Part shown: one piece after another, positions 11,977 to 24,952 of the stretch
How the letters are laid out: each line of letters opens with the position of its first letter
Position numbering within the stretch: position 1 is the first letter of the stretch
Assembly (NCBI GenBank): GCA_030762895.1
Contig: CM061070.1
Span: 100,892,759-100,956,758, forward strand
Length of the DNA: 64,000 nucleotides
Reading direction: 5' to 3'
Origin: Sophora flavescens
Lineage: Eukaryota; Streptophyta; Magnoliopsida; Fabales; Fabaceae
Program-made: the position numbers and the translations under genes
The notes under the pieces: model-generated
What the model was told of the DNA's origin: nothing
What the model saw: the letters and a program-made list of their open reading frames with translations, nothing else
Database searches by the model: none

Positions 11977-12240
11977 ACAAAATTCATACATTATATAAAT
12001 AATATAAGAAATTTGGTGTGGAGTTTGTAAGATATCTATTATATCTACGTATGGATGGTATAAAACATTACTTCTTTTTCTTTTGTGGATTGTTTGCCAT
12101 AAATTTAATTTGTGAGAATGCTTATAATGATGAAATGCAAGTAAAGGTATTCTAATTATAATCGGATGGACGAAAACAAATTCTTAAGTGCATGGTTTTA
12201 TTATATAGATGTTCTAGCTGACTTCATTTAATTTTTTTTG
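11977..12240 (+). pseudogene. Old chromovirus relic, right part
   Basis: The sequence after the LINE tail resumes homology, inverted, to about 4000-4290 of the 1487-8761 element (words such as AATATAAGAAATTTGGTGT and GGATGGTATAAA). It completes the evidence that the LINE landed in this relic. No coding content is visible. The right edge is approximate. Confidence 0.5.
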
Positions 12241-12449
12241 GGGTTAATAGAGGTTATTCTTTGTGGGACTTACCACCCAACTTCATTTTAGGAGACTTTA
12301 ATCGGAATAGGTTGAGTTTTTCTAATTATAGATTCATATGAATTTTTGTGACATGGGTTTGGTTTTGCCCATTCATGTGAATTTTTATGACATGGGTTTG
12401 GTTTTTGGACAGTTAGAGACTATTTTAAGACCTAACTAAGTGTCCTAAG
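12241..12449 (+). other. Unassigned LTR-like flank split by the large-LTR element
   Basis: The last 60 bases (ACAGTTAGAGACTATTTTAA onward) continue across the inserted element at 23703. The joined sequence resembles about 53165-53320, so it is a dispersed repeat, probably part of a Ty3 LTR. A short direct repeat around GACATGGGTTTGGTTTT occurs at about 12351-12400. Confidence 0.4.
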
Positions 12450-15400
12450 TGTAACACCCCCCTTGGGCATTACCTTCTAAACACGTGCGAAAATAAAATT
12501 AAAAGATAATTTGCTGGTGCTTTCGGAAAATAACTTATATAAGTTCATAAGTGTCTGAAATTGGGTGTAAAATTTTTGTCACAACTCCATACCTAAGCCT
12601 TAATTGATTGACACACAAACTTACTATCATAGCTTGACAAGCCTATTTAATTTAAAGGATATACTTAAATACAAGATAGTAGTTTTACAAAAATTTCGAC
12701 AGAGTCTCCTCTGTAATTCGGACATCCCAGATAAAATAACACCTGTTAAAATAATTACATTTTCACTCCAGAATTCCAGTTACACTAAATCCAACCAGGT
12801 ATCAATTCATAAAAATAATAGTTATAGCCATAAGCTTTACAAGACCAAAAGAAATAGCTTAGATTTTCATTCAAAAGATATGCTCTCCGAGCTATAGACA
12901 TTCCATTTTAAAATAAAGGCTCTCTGAGCCATACTTATAAAAAATAATCTAAATCTCAAACCCTAAGCTGGTCATTCTAAAAGTTATTCCGCAATTAATA
13001 CCTCATCAAGCAACTAGATCTAAGCCTGAGTGACTTAGAAAGATTCCCCTGCACCATCTGTGTTAAGGTACCCAGGGTACAATATCGAACTAGAAGAATC
13101 CTGAAATGTGTGTAAGGGTGAGACGCCAATATATGGTTTTAACACAATAACTAAATGCGTGACACCACATAACACATATACATTTACCACACGAGCATTG
13201 ATAAGCTAATAGTCTATCAATGGGTTCCACACCCCAAACATCATCCATAAAATTATGCATGACACTTCTATTCATCATCTAAATTTTCGTCCTAATCTCA
13301 TGAGATATCACAACATCATATGAGTTGATCGGACTCCATAGCCACACTGGCTAACTTGGCCAACTGCCAATAGGTGCGCAACCTCTTCCCATCTTAAAAA
13401 GGCATACACAGCCAGGCACACACAAGGCCAAACACATTGTTAATGTCCACAACCAGTGGCTCTACCATTAGCAAGTAAGATGGGGTCCCAATCTCAATGT
13501 CCTCACTAGGCACATGAGATAATGCACATCGGAATTACCTTTCGCCGCTGGTAATTAATGCATTATGTCACAAACCGCAGGCACGTATGCCAAATGCATG
13601 TAAAACACTTTTGTTTTGTTCTTTTCTTTGTGATAATCTTTCTTTTGCCGAAGCTCAAAATGGCTTACGACTCACATAGTTTTAAAAACACTTTTAAAAC
13701 TTTCATCACAACACAGGACCTCACAGTCCATAAAACTTTTATCAAAACATAGGACCTCACAGTCCGAGTGCTCAATCACGACACCTCTCGACCGGTGCAC
13801 CAGTCTTAGGTTTGTGGCACTAGAAACATCTTCAATGTTTCAACACAGTATACCTCATGTATACAATATAGGCCCTCAAAGTCCAAATGACTGAGTCCAT
13901 CACAACACAGAACCTTAGTACCCCGACGTCTCGGTTACTAAGTTCCACACCACTTTTAACACTAAATCAGTTTTGCTTTCATAAATTCTTTTCCAAAATT
14001 GGAAATTCATCAATAAAATCCTTAAATAATAAAACTTGGTTTTCACAAATGTGAGTCACTTGAGGTTTTAACTTCCTTAAAATATGTACTGCCGTGTCAA
14101 AATACTTGCCTTCTACTTTTTCCAAATATGTTATCACACTTTTCCAAATCATTCATCAATTATCACTTTTAAAGCTTCTCAAGCCAAAACTTAACTTTTT
14201 CCACTGAAACAACTTTCTAAAATCATCATTAACTTCTTTTCAACAATTAATTTCATAAAATAACTTTGTATAATATTGCAAACTTTCTTACATAAAAATT
14301 AGCAGTACAGAAACATTTTCACAATTTCGCTCTCATTGTGACTCGAGTTACTTTTACACTAATAAATCATCATCATCAAAACTCCTTATTTTTCCAAAAT
14401 AATACTTTCCACCACTATTATATTCCAACGTTTCCCATAAAACCTAGAATATAATTTACACAGCTTATTAAAGCTTTTATCTGATTAATCGGTTGTGCAC
14501 TGACCACAGTCAGGCTTCTCAAACAACACTCACAAGCAACATTCAACAACAAACCACTAGACAGATCATGCACCATAGCAATATCATATACAAATAATCA
14601 AATAATTTAAAACAGATCAGACACTGATACTCAGATATACAACACAACATAAACCACATAATCAGATAACCACAACCACATCAATTATACAGACTACACA
14701 ACAAGCAAATGGTTATTGAGAAAAAATCCATCAGGCAAGCCCCCCTTACCTTTGAAGACAAGTAAAGGATCCTCGTCCTAATGCCCACGTTAGCTCATAT
14801 CTACTCCATCAAGCAAGCATAGCCATGTCCAAACGTATCAGAGAGTAAATCCAACAACGCGCAACAACCAGAAAGCAAGAAATCAATTTCACATAATCAA
14901 ACACACATCCTAACTTTATCTAAACACTTAATCTAATTACTAAACAAGGTTATTTTTAAAGAAAATCATGTTTGAAGCTCACGCTTCCTAATACCCTTTA
15001 AGAAAACTTTGTTTTGATCAAAAGATCATGAAAAAGAACTTTGGAAATCATCCATTAAGAGTCCTAATTGCACTAAATCATAATTAATTTCACAAAAACA
15101 TACCCAAATTCAAATAAAATTAAATTGGGGATTTAGGGCTCCTTATTTAAATTTAGGGGAAACTCAGAATAATGAAATTGGTTTAGGGAAACACAAACTC
15201 ACAGTCCCAATCTCATAAAACAACCTTAAATTTCAAGATTAAAGTCTGAAATCAAAGGGTTAGGGTTTCAAAAATCAGATTTGGGGTTTTAATTCTGAGA
15301 CACAGGAGAGGGTTTTGACTCACCCAAGCTTGAAGACAACTTGAAGGCGGTGCTGTGGTGCTCCTCGCGGCGGCGGATGCGATTCCGGCGAGGTGGCAGT

Positions 15401-16298
15401 GGCGGTTGCAGTGTTCCTGTAACACCCAAGTACTCAAAACTTGAAGATAAGGCTAAGAGATGAAGGAAGGAACTTAAACTAACAAAGAGAGGTGAGAAAC
15501 CACCATGGAGGCGACGGCACGCGGTGCTTATCGAGGTGGAGACGATCGCGCGACGGCAGCAACTAGTGCAGGCGGTGGCACCATCACATCTCCTCCTCCC
15601 TACGTTGAGCGGCGGCCGGCGAGCTTCCTAGTGGGGTGGCGGCGCTGCTATGGTAAGAGGAAGAAGGAAGATGAAGTTGAGGTGGAAGGAAGAAGAAGAA
15701 AAGAGAAGGAAGGAAGAAAGAAGAAAGAAAAAGTTGCAGAGAAGAAAGAAGAAAAGAGAAAAAAAGAGAGAGATAGCGTCGAGTGAGTGAGAGAGAAAAG
15801 AGAGAAAAGTTAGTTTTTAAACTAATTATTTAGTAATAGGTACAAAATGAGTGATAAATATTAGGCCTAAAATAAACATGCTTTTACTTTTTAGAATCTA
15901 AAAATAAAGATTGATAAGGATATGTTTTCGAAATTCAAGTTAGAGTAAAGATTAATAGTTGAATTGATCCACTAAGAAAATACTCAGTCCAAAATTTAAT
16001 CTCTGATAATTGTCAAACCTGAATATTTTTAACTCTAAAATTAAATAGAATAGGAATATGAAAATGCTTTTCTCTTAATCATATTATTTAAAATAATTTT
16101 CTGTACTGGTATAATAGTGACAATAACGTAAATTATTGTCTAGTAAACATGCATTCACTGAAATAAGTCAGTGCTAACGCACCTAATAAAATAATTTGAA
16201 GAGAGTAATTTAATTACTCAGACTAAACCACATAACATAATAAACATAAACATCCAAATAAAATAATTAATCCTAGGTATAAAAACTAGGGTGTTACA
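12450..16298 (-). repeat. 3' LTR of the large-LTR element
   Basis: 3849 bases. Compared with the 5' LTR it keeps about 100 bases at 15935-16045 that are missing near 23439-23450 in the partner. It includes a GC-rich, gene-like island at about 15330-15660, otherwise unusual in this AT-rich window. Confidence 0.85.
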
Positions 16299-16340
16299 TT
16301 ACTACCCCTCTTAAAAAAAATTTCGTCCTCGAAATTTTGT
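16299..16340 (-). promoter_or_regulatory. Polypurine tract of the large-LTR element
   Basis: The minus strand reads AATTTCGAGGACGAAATTT, then an A-rich run and AAGAGGGGTAGTAA immediately before TGTAACACCC of the LTR. This matches the Ty3 signature seen at 3199-3237. Confidence 0.7.
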
Positions 16341-19300
16341 AGCTCAAAACTAAACAGGATGTTGTAATCTTACCTTAACTATAAAATCTTGCTTTGTATT
16401 CTCATCGCTTCATTCCTTTCATCTATAATACTATAACAAGATCGATTCTTATGCCATTATATTTATCCTCGAGACTTTTCACTACCGCATTATTTCCACT
16501 ACCTTCGATATTTCACCTTAGTCTATTACACTTTAAAGAATAAATTCAACACTTAATCTCTTCACCTCTCAATATAGATCCATTTGAAAAACTTTCTCCA
16601 ATATCTAACTTTCACAGCTAACATCAAACCCCACACTAACTTTACCATAACATCAATTAACCTTCTATTCAAGAGATGCAATCATAGTCTTAGTCCATTT
16701 GAGCTTAGTCTACTCTTCTGGTCATATCAATTTCACACTTTTCAAATCTCCAATCAAAACGTCGTAACATTCCTGAGTTGCACATGATAAACTTTACTCC
16801 AAGAACCTAAGAAATTCAATCTTATCAAAATTGAATCTTACCACATCCTTCATTTGCCTCTCATTTTCAATTTTGTTCTCAAGCCCCATTAATATCCCTG
16901 GTTTAAGAAATTTCTCATGCACATCTACCCTATTACCCAAAGAAAATACACAACTCCTAACAATTCCTTCATCTAAAGGCAGGGCTCCATTACTTATGCA
17001 AGGAAATGCTTGTATCGTATATGCCCTTATCTTATTTGTTTGCAGCCGAGAAAAGAGATTATAAAACAGAGTTTCTCTACGACCATAACCCCTAGGAGTT
17101 GCACCAAAACAAAGCCAAGAAATCCAAGTGGACACTCCCTAATGGCAATCTTGGATTTAAAATATCTAGTTTCCACTATGGATCATCAATCACATATTTA
17201 CCAGAATAAGACCTCAAAGATTATAAACATTTCACCATAGCTTATTACACTCGAAAGACATAATCAAAACTTAATCACTTCTTGCCTCAAAATTTGTCTG
17301 CTAGTAAAACTTCTTCAACACCTTATCCTCACAACGAACATCAAGTTCAACACTAACTTTTTACCCCATCATACATCAACCTTTAACTCAAAATTATATC
17401 ATAATCATTCCTTTGAACATATTCCACCACTCCAAATTATATCATAATCATTCATTTCAATCTTAAAGAATACGATTACATTTCTCCATGAAATTACAAC
17501 CAAAAGGAATCACTTCGACTTGAATTATCCAAAATCATAATTCTTAAACTTTTCTAACAACTTAGTTTCACTCAAGAACTCCATTTTACTATTTCCGTTC
17601 AACTTAAGGAAAACTACCATATATATTTTTCCGTTAATCCTCGGACTCACGAAGTCAACATTAACCATAAACTTTGATCACTACTCTAATTTCCTTTAAT
17701 AATATATCTACCTCGATCATGATAAAATCCATCGTAATCATCTCACTCAATAATGTTGAACTTAAGGGTTCTCATAATACCATTCACATCTTATACATTA
17801 ACAAAACTCCTATCAACTCTGGTTCGTACTACCATAGAGATGACAAAAATTAGATACCACATTATCTCCCAACTAACCTGTTAAAGATAAGTCACCTCAT
17901 TCCTTATCCATCCCACGGAGGATGATCAGCTGGATTTAGTCTCAACTTAGCCTTCAACACTTAAAGTAAACATAACCGACACACGTTGATAAACTTCCGT
18001 TTTTCATCTGAAACAATACTTGAAGATACTTCACGAAGTCTGAACAATCTTCTGATACATTATTCGGTTCACTAACTCCGCTTGTGGATCTTAACTCGTA
18101 AGAAGATGTAAACTTCACCAGTCGATCAACGATCACTTGAATTCAAACAAGACTCATACAGGTCTTCAGAAAACTCATAACAAAGATTGAAGGAATGCCA
18201 ACATCTCAACAAGGAAGGTCTCAATTGTACATCTTGATGTGGAGATATCCATCTCACGACTGATGAGATAGGTCACACATCGACAAAATTTGAAAAATAC
18301 GTAGAATTAAGATGATCAATGACAACAAGCACTTTCGAACGACAATAAGACATGACCTTAGTGATTATAAAAGAATTTCTCAAGAAAAGAAATTTTTTCT
18401 GAATTTCACTTTCACAAAAGCATAGAAAAAAATTTCATTAATTTGAATGATATCGGAACATCCAGTATGGAAAAAGATCATTCCATCAGGTTCGTGGATG
18501 TAAAATTGCATGATCAATACACATTTACAAACATGAATCTAATAAAGTTCATTCTTCCACAAGAATCTTCCAACGGATTCAAAGAATCAAGAAGTGAATA
18601 ATGTTTAATCCCAAAAGGATTAATTCTTATTCTTAATACAAAGAATTTACAAAATGACGACTTTCACCTCTACAAAAAAAATAGAAGTGACGAAATTAAG
18701 TTTCACCAAGAAACTTCTGCTATCACAAAATTATCTGGGTTATAACTCAAGAAATAGTCATAACCACTTCTCTCAACAAAGTGTGAAAGTATCCAGACCA
18801 ATCGATTCCTTTAAACCAATTCACTCAAATGTCTAATACATCGAGGATCATTTGGAAGTGTGAGTACAACTTCTCACAAACAAAGAAATGAATAACTGGA
18901 AATTTATGAATCAGCATAACTAATTCATGAGTCTTGACAGACTGCAAATTAAAATCAGAAAATATGTCTGACACATACCAACTTCACCGTTGTGATTATC
19001 TAATACAATCACAGGATTTGAGAAATAAATGTCAACTGACGAATACAAGAGAATCAAAGGGTACAATGAAGAGTTCCTCAATCACGAGACACTCACCCAA
19101 GATCGAAAATCCACTCGATTCATCTTGGTTCCAACCAACATACACATCTTTCTAGCCAAGCTTAGTATGACTACCTTGAATTGGGTACAATCCCGAACAA
19201 TTTATCAATCGATCAAACATGCAAAGAGTTGATCTTTCTTCATAAACTAAATTGATGACACAAAAACTTAGATAAGTCATCACTCCAATCTGGTAATACC

Positions 19301-19926
19301 TCGTCTTCAAGTCGAATTTTTTTGAGTAGATGACAACTCCTCGCAATTGATTTACCAAATCAACTACGCAAGTCAGAGAATACTTGTCCATCATTCGTCC
19401 TTTTACCTAGCTGTCAGAAATCTACACAGTGACACAACCTCCATACTACAATTGGTGCTTCACAATGAAAACACTCGATCTAACAAATGATTCAGACCGC
19501 CGATCTTTCAGTTGAATCGAGTCGTCGAACTCGTTTCAATCTTTATAGGCAACATCCTACACAAAGGGACAGAGATCTGACCGCATCCAGAAACTAGATC
19601 AATCAAAAATCAATGTCCTTTGCTAACCATAAACCTAGAATATTTCCAGGGAACATTCTCGGTAAAACCTTATACACAAACACCTTGTTTCGAATGTCTG
19701 ACACGATTCGCAAGGATAATCGAATGTCATATTCGAACCCAAGTAACATTCAAGATCTACGGTCTCCCAGGACATAAAACCCTTGGAAAAACCATCAACA
19801 AAACATATACTTGTGCGTCAACACACATTGCTTCAGCAAGAAACAATTAAAAAAAAAAATCAACCAGAGATCACACAACAAAAACTTAACAGACCTATTC
19901 CCCAAAGATCCCGAAAGACTCGACCA
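16341..19926 (-). other. Non-coding interior of the large-LTR element, with faint pol traces
   Basis: Only short open frames exist. Two minus-strand traces are suggestive. At 17954-18136 the first residues IVDRLVKFTSS recall the integrase word VIVDRLTKSAHF. At 19200-19390 the words DLVNQLRGVVIYSK and FDLKTRYYQIGV recall the RT block DLFDQLxGAxxFSKIDLxSGYHQIRV. RT lying upstream of integrase is the order expected for Ty3. Both are badly degraded, so this reads as decayed pol kept as a spacer. An open frame at 16794-17135 (113 codons, minus) was not recognised. Confidence 0.4.
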
Positions 19927-19938
19927 GCTCTGATACCA
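19927..19938 (-). promoter_or_regulatory. Primer-binding site, initiator tRNA-Met
   Basis: The minus strand shows the exact word TGGTATCAGAGC three bases inside the 5' LTR, the standard initiator tRNA-Met complement of many plant LTR elements. Confidence 0.85.
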
Positions 19939-19941
19939 CTC

Positions 19942-22900
19942 TCTAACACCCCCTTTGGGCATTACCTTCTAAACACGTGCGAAAATAAAATTAAAAGATA
20001 ATTTGCTGGTGCTTTCGGAAAATAACTTATATAAGTTCATAAGTGTCTGAAATTGGGTGTAAAATTTTTGTCACAACTCCATACCTAAGCCTTAATTGAT
20101 TGACACACAAACTTACTATTATAGCTTGACAAGCCTATTTAATTTAAAGGATATACTTAAATACAAGATAGTAGTTTTACAAAAATTTCGACAGAGTCTC
20201 CTCTGTAATTCGGACATCCCAGATAAAATAACACCTGTTAAAATAATTACATTTTCACTCCAGAATTCCAGTTACACTAAATCCAACCAGGTATCAATTC
20301 ATAAAAATAATAGTTATAGCCATAAGCTTTACAAGACCAAAAGAAATAGCTTAGATTTTCATTCAAAAGATATGCTCTCCGAGCTATAGACATTCCATTT
20401 CAAAATAAAGGCTCTCTGAGTCATACTTATAAAAAATAATCTAAATCTCAAACCCTAAGATGGTCGTTCTAAAAGTTATTCCGCAATTAATACCTCATCA
20501 AGCAACTAGATCTAAGTCTCTGAGTGACTTAGAAAGATTCCCCTGCACCATCTGTGTTAAGATACCCAGGGTACAATATCGAACTAGAAGAATCCTGAAA
20601 TGTGTGTAAGGGTGAGACACCAAAATATGGTTTTAACACAATAACTAAATGCGCGACACCACATAACACATATACATTTACCACACGAGCATTGATAAGC
20701 TAATAGTCTATCAATGGGTTCCACACCCCAAACATCATCCATAAAATTATGCATGACACTTCTATTCATCATCTAAATTTTCGTCCTAATCTCATGAGAT
20801 ATCCCAACATCATATGAGTTGATCAGACTCCATAGCCACACTGGCTAACTTGGCCAACTGCCAATAGGTGCGCAACCTCTTCCCATCTTAAAAAGGCATA
20901 CACAGCCAGGCACACACAAGGCCAAACCCATTGCTAATGTCCACAACCAGTGGCTCTACCATTAGCAAGTAAGATGGGGTCCCAATCTCAATGTCCTCAC
21001 TAGGCACATGAGATAATGCACATCGGAATTACCTTTCGCCGCTGGTAATTAATGCATTATGTCACAAACCGCAGGCACGTCTGCCAAATGCATGTAAAAC
21101 ACTTTTGTTTTGTTCTTTTCTTTGTGATAATCTTTCTTTTGCCGAAGCTCAAAATGGCTTACGACTCACATAGTTTTAAAAACCCTTTTAAAACTTTCAT
21201 CACAACACAGGACCTCACAGTCCATAAAACTTTTATCAAAACATAGGACCTCACAGTCCGAGTGCTCAATCATGACACCTCTCGACCGGTGCACCAGTCT
21301 TAGGTTCGTGGCACTAGAAAAATCTTCAATGTTTCAACACAGTATACCTCATGTATACAATATAGGCCCTCAAAGTCCAAATGACTGAGTCCATCATAAC
21401 ACAGAACCTTAGTACCCCGACGTCTCGGTTACTAAGTTCCACACCACTTTTAACACTAAATCAGTTTTGCTTTCATAAATTCTTTTCCAAAATTGGAAAT
21501 TCATCAATAAAATCCTTAAATAATAAAACTTGGTTTTCACAAATGTGAGTCACTTAAGGTTTTAACTTCCTTAAAATATGTACTGCCGTGTCAAAATACT
21601 TGCCTTCTACTTTTTCCAAATATGTTATCACACTTTTCCAAATCATTCATCAATTATCACTTTTAAAGCTTCTCAAGCCAAAACTTAACTTTTTCCACTG
21701 AAACAACTTTCTAAAATCATCATTAACTTCTTTTCAACAATTAATTTCATAAAATAACTTTGTATAATATTGCAAACTTTCTTACATAAAAATTAGCAGT
21801 ACAGAAACATTTTCACAATTTCGCTCTCATTGTGACTCGAGTTACTTTTACACTAACAAATCATCATCATCAAAACTCCTTATTTTTCCAAAATAATACT
21901 TTCCACCACTATTATATTGCAACGTTTCCCATAAAACCTAGAATATAATTTACACAGCTTATTAAAGCTTTTATCCGATTAATCGGTTGTGCGCTGACCA
22001 CAGTCAGGCTTCTCAAACAACACTCACAAGCAACATTCAACAACAAACCACTAGACAGATCATGCACCATAGCAATATCATATACAAATAATCAAATAAT
22101 TTAAAACAGATCAGACACTGATACTCAGATATACAACACAACATAAACCACATAATCAGATAACCACAACCACATCAATTATACAGACTACACAACAAGC
22201 AAATGGTTATTGAGAAAAAAATCCATCAGGCAAGCCCCCCTTACCTTTGAAGACAAGTAAAGGATCCTCGTCCTAATGCCCACGTTAGCTCATATCTACT
22301 CCATCAAGCAAGCATAGCCATGTCCAAACGTCTCAGAGAGTAAATCCAACAACGCGCAACAACCAGAAATCAAGAAATCAATTTCACATAATCAAACACA
22401 CATCCTAACTTTATCTAAACACTTAATCTAATTACTAAACAAGGTTATTTTTAAAGAAAATCATGTTTGAAGCTCACGCTACCTAATACCCTTTAAGAAA
22501 ACTTTGTTTTGATCAAAAGATCATGAAAAAGAACTTTGGAAATCATCCATTAAGAGTTCTAATTGCACTAAATCATAATTAATTTCACAAAAACATACCC
22601 AAATTCAAATAAAATTAAATTGGGGATTTAGGGCTCCTTATTAAAATTTAGGGGAAACTCAGAATAATGAAATTGGTTTAGGGAAACACAAACTCACAGT
22701 CCCAATCTCATAAAACAACCTTAAATTTCAAGATTAAAGTCTGAAATCAAAGGGTTAGGGTTAGGGTTTCAAAAATCAGATTTGGGGTTTTAATTCCGAG
22801 ACACAAGAGAGGGTTTTGACTCACCCAAGCTTGAAGACAACTTGAAGGTGGTGCTGTGGTGCTCCTCGCGGTGGCGGACGCGATTCCGGTGAGGTGGTAG

Positions 22901-23702
22901 TGGCGGTTGCAGTGTTCCTGTAACACCTAAGTACTCAAAACTTGAAGATAAGGCTAAGAGATGAAGGAAGGAACTTAAACTAACAAAGAGAGGTGAGAAA
23001 CCACCATGGAGGCGGCGGCGCGCGGTGCTTACCGAGATGGAGACGATCGCGCGACGGCAGCAACCAGTGCAGGCGGTGGCGCCATCACATCTCCTCCTCC
23101 CTACGTTGAGCGGTGGCCGGCGAGCTTCATAGTGGGGTGGCGGCACTGCTATGGTAAGAGGAAGAAGGAAGATGAAGTTGAGGTGGAAGGAAGAAGAAGA
23201 AAAGAGAAGGAAGGAAGAAAGAAGAAAGAAAAAGTTGCAGAGAAGAAAGAAGAAAAGAGAAAAAAAGAGAGAGATAACGTCGAGTGAGTGAGAGAGAAAA
23301 GAGAGAAAAGTTAGTTTTTAAACTAATTATTTAGTAATAGGTACAAAATGAGTGATAAATATTAGGCCTAAAATAAACATGTTTTTACTTTTTAGAATCT
23401 AAAAATAAAGATTGATAAGGATATGTTTTGGAAATTCAATCTCCGAAATATGAATAGGAATATGAAAATGCTTTTCTCTTAATCATATTATTTAAAATAA
23501 TTTTCTGTACTGGTATAATAGTGACAATAACGTAAATTATTGTCTAGTAAACATGCATTCACTGAAATAAGTCAGTGCTAAAGCACCTAATAAAATAATT
23601 TGAAGAGAGTAATTTAATTACTCAGACTAAACCACATAACATAATAAACATAAACATCCAAATAAAATAATTAATCCTAGGTATAAAAACTAGGGTGTTA
23701 CA
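19942..23702 (-). repeat. 5' LTR of the large-LTR element
   Basis: 3761 bases. The inner end reads TCTAACACC on the + strand where the partner has TGTAACACC, so one terminal base is mutated. About 100 bases present in the other LTR are replaced by a short filler at 23439-23452. A telomere-like TTAGGG triplet run at about 22750-22766 is one unit longer than in the other LTR. Confidence 0.85.
22790..23290 (-). other. GC-rich gene-like island in the large LTR
   Basis: The copy at 15300-15790 is nearly the same. Read on the minus strand it has a CT-rich leader-like stretch (about 23180-23300) followed by a GC-rich, CpG-containing segment that is open for 118 codons here (22790-23146) but not in the partner copy. 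The predicted peptide is low-complexity Arg/Ser/Pro-rich and was not recognised. It may be a captured promoter/first exon of a host gene or the LTR's own promoter and leader. The ORF is not conserved, so it is not called a CDS. Confidence 0.35.
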
Positions 23703-24115
23703 CTAAGACTCCAAAATGAGTTTTGAACCATTAGGGTTAAGAATTGTGGAAAATGGAATTACGCGATTTGCGAACTTAGCGACGTCCGGTCAAGTTTTAG
23801 GGAATGGCGAAGAGGCGAGGTCTAGCTGAGTTCTACCGTAGAAATCCATCTCAGTTTAATGGTGGACATGGCCCGGAAAAGGCTGAGCTCTGGATTAAGG
23901 AAGTAGAGAAGATCTTTAGGATTATGGAATACCCTGATAATTGGAAAGTGACTTGTACGACATTCTTGTTGGTAGGAATGCTGGAGTTTGGTGGAGAGAA
24001 ACTTGCTAGCTGGTAGTGACTGGACAGGAAGCGATCACCTGGATTGCATTTCGGAGCAGATTTCTGGAGAAATATGTTCCCACTAAAATGGGTCATCCCA
24101 AGGAGACTGGGTTAG
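23703..24115 (+). pseudogene. LTR-like scrap fused to Ty3 gag fragment
   Basis: The first about 90 bases continue the repeat broken at 12449. From 23804 the + strand encodes AEFYRRNPSQFNGG, EKAELWIKEVEKIFRIMEYP and KVTCTTFLLVGM, the start of a Tekay/Del-type Retrotrans_gag domain (family form: FxGxxDPxxAExWLxxxExxF). A TAG at 24014 and a frame change precede a further match, AITWIAFRSRFLEKYVP, near 24040-24080. It is a truncated, dead gag piece. LTR-like sequence leading directly into gag without a primer-binding site points to an old deletion. Confidence 0.65.
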
Positions 24116-24952
24116 TGTAAATTATTTTTACAAATATACCCTTAATGATGTTTGACCAAGTCTTTGAAGAGGTGGACCATTTTAAATGAGCTGGACCTGG
24201 TTGGCAGCACTTCATTGGTCCACATGAGCTGGGTAAATCTGACCCCAATTTTAGGGGGGTATGGAAGAATTCACCAAAAAAATAATTATTTCAAAAAATT
24301 AATAATAAAGTGGAAGAAAATAATATGACAATTGTATCTGAAAAATATCTTTTTGATTTAATATATTTTTAAATTTATTACACTCTTAATTTATTTCCTA
24401 TTTAGACTTTTCCTTTTCCCTAATTCCCTCCTTATCTTTCTCTTACGCTGTCTCAGTCTCTCTAACTTCCATATTTCTCAATCTTTAAGAATATCAAGAA
24501 ACAAAAGAGAAAGACAGGCTGCACTTTCAGTCTTTCTTTTGAACTTGGTGTTTCTTCTAAACTTTGTGCCCTTTCAACTTTCTATCTCTTTATTTCCTTC
24601 TGAATCAAGAAAATATCACAGTGGTGCGCTTTGATTTAATTTCGAACTGGGTGTGCTTTCCTTCAATTTAATTCTGAACTTGGTGCACTTTCTATCTCTT
24701 CATAAACAAATTTCAATTTATCATATTATATTCTTGTTCTTATATTTTAAATAATTCTAATTTTTATGGTTATTTTCATAATTAAATTGAAGTTTGATGC
24801 TCTGAAACTTTGGAACAAAGTGAGGATTTTAGTTGAAGGTTTAAAATCAGGGAATAAACAATCATGTTCTATTGTTTCATCTTATTGTTATTTACTCATT
24901 AGAGTCACCTTGATTTGATTTATAGATTATAATTTTGTGCTTTTGTCTATAG
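24116..24952 (+). other. AT-rich flank and 5' part of the hAT element
   Basis: No gene is seen. From about 24400 the sequence is CT-rich (TTTCCTTTTCCC, CTTTCTCTTACG) like a plant 5' untranslated leader and runs into the hAT coding relic. The 5' terminal inverted repeat was not located; AGCTGGACCTGG at about 24190 is a weak partial match to the 3' terminus. Confidence 0.3.

Larger units (their letters stand above)
12450..23702 (-). mobile_element. LARD-like Ty3 element with giant 3.8-kb LTRs
   Basis: An 11,253-base insertion is bounded by TGTAACACC...GTGTTACA and a perfect 5-base duplication CTAAG (12445-12449 and 23703-23707). LTRs span 12450-16298 and 19942-23702 and are nearly identical by eye. 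The 3.64-kb interior has no intact gag or pol. The primer-binding word TGGTATCAGAGC (minus strand, 19927-19938) and the polypurine tract (minus strand, 16299-16340) fix the orientation. The layout fits a large retrotransposon derivative that depends on a related autonomous element. Two weak pol traces lie inside, in the correct order for a minus-strand Ty3 element. It appears to be a relatively recent insertion. Confidence 0.85.

Noticed and set aside
12604..12897. A 97-codon frame identical in both giant LTRs (also 20096-20389)
   Set aside because: It is identical only because the LTRs are young duplicates. It is antisense to the element, with no recognisable motif.
15505..15786. Lys/Glu-rich 93-codon frame in both giant LTRs (also 23006-23287)
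   Set aside because: The second half is a GA-repeat translated as KKEK; the minus strand is a CT-rich leader-like tract. No family match.
22750..22766. Interstitial telomere
   Set aside because: Only three TTAGGG-type units. The plant telomere is normally TTTAGGG; this is a small slippage tract in the LTR.
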